Shown in pieces: positions 57,001 through 63,000 of a DNA stretch of 64,000 nt. Origin of the DNA: Varanus komodoensis. Lineage: Eukaryota; Chordata; Lepidosauria; Squamata; Varanidae. Position 1 is the first letter of the stretch; the number at the start of each line of letters is the position of its first letter. Under the pieces are notes generated by a model. The model was not told the DNA's origin, searched no databases, and worked only from the letters and a program-made list of their open reading frames with translations. The stretch is taken from assembly GCF_004798865.1 (NCBI RefSeq), contig NW_025335468.1, positions 2,925,832 to 2,989,831 on the forward strand. Direction: 5' to 3'. The translations under genes and the position numbers were made by a program.

Positions 57001-60000
57001 CCTGCAGATGCAAAACCTGGCTTACAAGTTCCTTCGGTTTTCATGGTGGGAGTCGCCTGTATGAAAGTGTTGCATATACAACTTACTAAATAAAGCACCC
57101 CGTACTCAAAACTTTTGGAATGTGCTTGAAGTAAGTGATCCTGAGCTTTTACTGATGGTGAATCTAGAGCCTCATAGTTCTAGTCATAAGAATCAGATGA
57201 TAATCTTGGGTTCATGTCTCATGGTTAATTGGCTTCATTAACCAATTAAGATAACACTGGTGGCATACAGTTAGGTTTGTAGAGTTCAGTTCATATAGGT
57301 GAGCAACTCATTTCTAGGGCTCAGCACATTTTGCTGCTATGCCAAATTCTGGTGAGGTTTGATTATGTGGTTTTAAAAGAAATGTAGAGATGTTCAAGAA
57401 ACCTCCTATAACGCTTGTTCTTTCACATGTTTTTGTGCCTGTTTGCAGCTGTTGTTGCTCTGATTGATTCATTTCTGGCATTTCTGCTTCATTTCATCCC
57501 CCGCCTCAAAAAAAAAAAAAAAAAAAAACCAACGCCAAAAAAACTTGCTGCATGAAGCTAACTCGTTGGGGACCAGGCACCGAGCATGGATGATGTCATG
57601 GCACCACACAATCACATAGCACCTGGCTATGTGATGGCATCACAGACAGCAAGTGAAGGGCAAGGCAAAACAACTCTGTTGCCCAAACAGTACAGTGATA
57701 CTGCTTGCTGTGCCATGTTGCCATGGCAGTTTCTTTGCCTGTTGAACAACATGGCAAGATATTTGTCTTAATCCAGCTCTCACTGATTGTTAACACACAT
57801 CCCTAGTTGGGAAAGGAAGAACATACAACACGATTGTGAAATGAGCTTCACAGAGAGGCTTGTTTGATGCCTATATTGTGATTATTTCAGCACCAGGTGT
57901 AGGCCTTTCTATTTTCCCAGGCCTTTTGGTTTTCCAGTTTCTGCTTTAAAATGAGTACTGTATTTCAAATCTGTGCAAAGCTGCTAGGTTCTATATGGCT
58001 ATTATTTTTATTTTTTATGTTATAGCTTTAAAGTGTTTGAATATTTATGTTGCATTTTCATCATTTTGTATTTTTTGGATTTTTTATGATCTGTTCAGAG
58101 AACTACTGGCTGTTGGCCAGTATAGAACTGTAATAAATAAACCCAAGTGCACGTCCTACTGAAAGTGGTGCAGATGGACCACAACCGTCGTGCTGCTCCT
58201 CCTTATCCACCTATAGCCCCATCCAGTCATCAAAACCTGGTGTGAGGAAGCCTCAGGAACAGGAACATTTCTTTCTTCCCTTTCTTCCCACCCAACATGG
58301 CTTAAAGGAGTACAGTCTTTGCAAAAGGGAGACACTTTTCAGGAGGAGAAAATTGCTTTGAAATGTTTCAACTCGGCACCAGTCATCTCCATACACCCAT
58401 CACACTTTGTTCACTCTAGGAAGGGGTACATGTTGACTATGAACACAAGAAATGGGACAACGGATCAGTATCCTGTGGACTCAGGGCCTGTCTGCTTTTT
58501 TCAATCCATCATCTGGAAGAGAACCCCTTTTGGTCTCTTTGTTTGTTTGTTTATTTATTTATTAGAACATTTCTATTTTTCTCCTTCCAGGGGAAAAAAA
58601 CTCTAGGCAATGGTCTTATGATTTGGCTGTAATACCCACCCACTTGCTGGCACCTCCAGTGTGGTTTGATATGGGTATTTTTAATTTGTATTGGCTTGCC
58701 TTGCTAATTTGAACTTTTGTCTTCTTTTTTCCAATGTAGCTTTGACAGTGAGATTCATCACCAAGCGATTTATCGGTGATTATGACCCAACTCTAGGTAT
58801 GTGCAGCCCGCTTTCCTATTCTATGCCAAATCAGGGTGTGGGTAGCTGTTGTTTTTGCAGAGATACTCAATGCTAAAAGCAATAGATATTTAGCTCTTAT
58901 GAGGCTTGGGGGAAGAGCAGAGGGTGATAGCTAAGTGGCAGATAGCTTGCTGCTTTGCATGCAAAAGGGCCTGGGTTCCATCCCCAGCCACTCAAGTTGG
59001 GGCTGGGAAAGGTTCCCATTTGAGACCCTGAACTCACCTCTCAGTGAGTGTCGCTCAAGAGTAGGGCATCCAGATGCTGCTGGATGGCATTTCCTATCCG
59101 CCCTAGCTAGTGCAGCCAACAGTGAGTTGATGGGAGTTGCAGTCCAAAAACATCCGGAAGGCCACAAGTGGCCTGTCCCCAGTGTAGATAGTACTAAGCT
59201 ACCTGGAGTCGTGGGATCTGATGCAGTGTCCCAATTTGCCCAAGTGCAGGGTGGCTGAGCCACCAAGACTTAGCAGAATTACCCTCAGCAGCACAGCTTG
59301 GCCAGGTTGCTTGGCTTGTTGGCTTGGCTTGTTGCTTGTTGCTTTAGAACTGTAAAGTTCTGGAGTGGCCTGTTAACCACAGCACCAAGCAACTCTAGAC
59401 TCATTTGCATGCCAAGCAGGGTCAGGCCTGGTAGAAATCTGGGTGGGCAACTCAAATGTTGCGAACCTCCCACAGAGCTTTGCCTATGGATGGTGTAGAA
59501 TTGTAAATTGCTGCAAAGGGCAATCAGGCAAATCCCCCTGCATGCAGCCAGGCTGTGCCGCAGGCAGGAGAAATAGCCACCACGGCTTATTTCCTCCAGG
59601 GTGATCTTCTGAACTTGGCTAGGATAAATCAGCTTCCTACATTCTTAATTTAGTGATGGAGTAGGGCAAGGGGGACTAGAGGGGGCCAATTAGTTATCGC
59701 TTACATATGTCAAGAAACTCATTGGTGGAAATCATGATGAGGACAGAAATGATGAGGATGATTATATCCTGCTCGTCTACCTAGAGCAGTGTATAGTGCC
59801 ATCTTAAAACTACACAGTGTAGTTAAGTAGGAAGTATTCCTTCCTACCAGTTGCAACAAGTGGGAAACAAAGAGCATATGATGCCTAAACAACACTTAGA
59901 AGACAAAAGCAAAACTGGAGTGCGGCAAGGGTAAGCCTATGCATTAAAATTGGCTATGATAACACTGGTGTTCATCCTTGAAAATCTGCTGAAAAAAAAC

Positions 60001-63000
60001 TGCTGAAAAAGTTTCTGGCAGAAAAAGATGCAAAGAAGGAGCCAGATGAGTCTCCATTGGGAAAACATTCCAGAGCATGGCACATTCTTGTGATTACCCA
60101 CTGAATCTCCTCAAATGATCTTGCTATGTGCATGCTGACCCATGTCATGAACCAGGTTTCTCCCTTCTCCCTTCCAAAACAACACACCATTCTTTGGCAA
60201 AAGCCCTTTATTCTCTGGTGCACTAGTGGTAAACACAACCAACAAAGAATGAGTCTCTGAGCATGCACAGTGCAGTTCATTGATTCCAGTTGAGCAACTA
60301 ATTCTGAGCATCCTCTTTTTGAGTATCTCTGAGCCCCTTCCCTCTGGAATAGCCCTTTGGGAGACAGGCGAGCCTCTTCTCCGTCTGTTGGTTTGTCTCT
60401 TCCCAACATCACATCATGGGGTTAGAGTCATATCAGGCTTGGCTGGCTGCAGGAGTTCTTCTCCCATGCCCCATCCCTGCAGTTATGAATCTTGTCAATT
60501 CTCAACATTTGCCGGAACACCTGGGGTAGGTACCCCTGAGATAAGCCCCTCTGCTTCTTCCATTTCAGCGACTGAGAGTTCTGGTTCCCAGGGCTCCTTC
60601 TCATCTGATGAGGTGAAATCTGATTGACCCTGGAACACATGCCAAGAATAACTGCCCCTTTCATTCTCAACAGCAACTTAGCTAATGCCAAAGGATAAGA
60701 TGGTGGCATTGAGGTTTAGTTCATTCTGAAATTGTGCAGAGAAAACATAACAATTTGCTCCATCACCATCTTGGTTTATTTCCCAACTCCATACATTGTA
60801 AAAGCATGCATATTTATTAGACCCTTCCAGATGAATTTCAGCTGTGGTTAATTCAGTTCTTTCTATATAATCTCTGTGCAGTGCACCCTTGGAAAATTCT
60901 TCCTCCTTGCATTGTCCCAGGATGCCTAGTTTCTTTCCAGTTCTCTAAATCAGTATTCCTCAAATTGGTTGGACTACAACTCCCAACACCTCCAGAGACT
61001 GTGAAAACAAGCCACAGTTTGTGTAATCTTGTATGTCAGACACACCTGAGGTAGGGCAAAAAACTATGTGTTACTCATAGGTTAAATAAATTTACAGCAT
61101 CATATGCAAACTATGTCAGGATGTTCATGTTTACACAAACTGTGGCTGTTTTTATCTGTTTTTTAGCTGTTTACCTGTTTTTATCTGTAAGGGATCTTTT
61201 CCCCTGCACTCCACCTGGGAGCAATCCATGGACTGTTAGACTAGTTTCCATTATGTTGTACTTTCCCTCATTTTGTCTTTTCCTTTCCTCGTTGTAACTA
61301 TAAAGGTGTCTGTCAGAGAAGCAAGAGCTATTTTTCCACAGAGAGCCCTTCAGGGCCAGGAACATAGATAATATGTATGTGCCTATAGAAGTCTGTGCAT
61401 TTCAGCAAGACAAGAAATCCTGCTTTAGAGATGATAGGTGGCTGTGAACACTACGAAGAGAGGTGACAGGATTTGGGAAGTCAGGGTGGAAAGGAGAAAG
61501 ATGGTGCCAGAACTAGTTAGCTGGTTGGGACATTGGAGCCTCCTGTAATGGATCCAGATCTGCTGATCTTACAGCAGAAAAACTCCATTTGGAATTATAC
61601 AGTTTGAGTTTATGCTGGCAGGTCTGCCAAGTGTGGGAGCAAAAGGATGAGGTTGCTTCCTGGTTAGTTACTGGAAATGTCTCCTCCTCCTCCTCTTCTT
61701 CAAGGGCTTTTTCCTCCCTTCCAACTATCTTGCCTTTTCTGCACTGCTGCTTCTTGCAACTGCAACTATCCACTGTTCTTGAAAAAGAACATGACACCCC
61801 TAGCACCATGCAAGCTGAATTTGACCCAGGGAACTGCTACAGAGCACAAAGGTGGGCAAATTTAGCTTGCAGATGAGTGGCATGTGACCCTTGGAGGAGC
61901 ATTATGGAGAAATTTCCCCCCCACACACACACACATGTTACTGGCAAGTAGTGATTTGTTTGGATGGGGGGTGCTCTATATACTCTGTGGCCTGTGCAAT
62001 TTAAATGCCCTGGATTTCCTGCAGTTGTTTCCCCTCACAATACACACAATATGGTGCATATTCTGTTGAATACAAAGGGACTTATTTTCCAAGTAAAAAG
62101 ATAGTGCTGCCTGTTACAGAATTAACTATGCATAAAGTTGAATAATGACCAATCTGTGGGATGTGGGGTGGGGTGAGTGCTGGCTGGCAAAGAGCAAACC
62201 TGGAATCACTTTCCCTCCCCATCTTGGAGAATAATTCTTAGCCAAAGGCAGGCACTGTGACTAGACAATAAATGGCAGTTCTCCACCTTTAATTCATAAC
62301 ATACACATTCAGGCCCCATTATCCCACCTCAATCTTGAACAAGAGGAAAACACCCTTGAGGCCAAGATGAGATAATAAGGCTTGTTGGAGCCTGGTCATT
62401 TCAAAGCTGGAGGACAGAGAGTTTGCAAGGAGAGCTGCCCTCTGAGAGCTGAGCATGGCTGCCCCTCGGGGCATCTTCCATTCAGGAGGTGGCTTCCTGC
62501 CTTTCTGGGCTGGAGTTCTGACAGGGCTTTGTTTCATCAAACAGTTGACACACTTTCCTTTTAAGTCCCTGGCAACAGTCCCTTTATCTTCACATACTCT
62601 CATCCCAGAAGTGTTCCATTTGGACAGGTCAGCTGTCACAGCAAGAGGGAGACTGGGTGACCATGCCTTTTTTTGCTCAGGGTGGACTCCCCTTCCAGCT
62701 GCAGTCCTGCTGCAGCTTCAGCTCTGGGGGAGGTGACAGTCCATGGGCCGACAAGCACCCCCAGCTGTGACTCACCGCCTCGTGGCTTCGTTGGCCGTTT
62801 CCTTCCTCCTCCACACTTCTGTTCTTCTGGCTTTGCACATTTGTGGGTCACCTCTCCTCCCACATTCCAGGGGTGCTTCCATGTGCTGTTTTTATCCCCT
62901 TGTGTCCCCTTACTGATATCTGTCACCAGTTCCTGGAATCTTTCCTCCTTTGGTCTTTGTTCCTGTTCCCCCACACCAGAAATCCAGTCCCTTGTGTACA

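Larger units (their letters stand above)
33088..58739 (+). other. Intron 1 of the RERG-like gene
   Basis: The intron is 25,652 bases, GT...AG, and packed with the repeats listed separately. I saw no additional exon of the GTPase and no nested gene. Confidence 0.8.
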
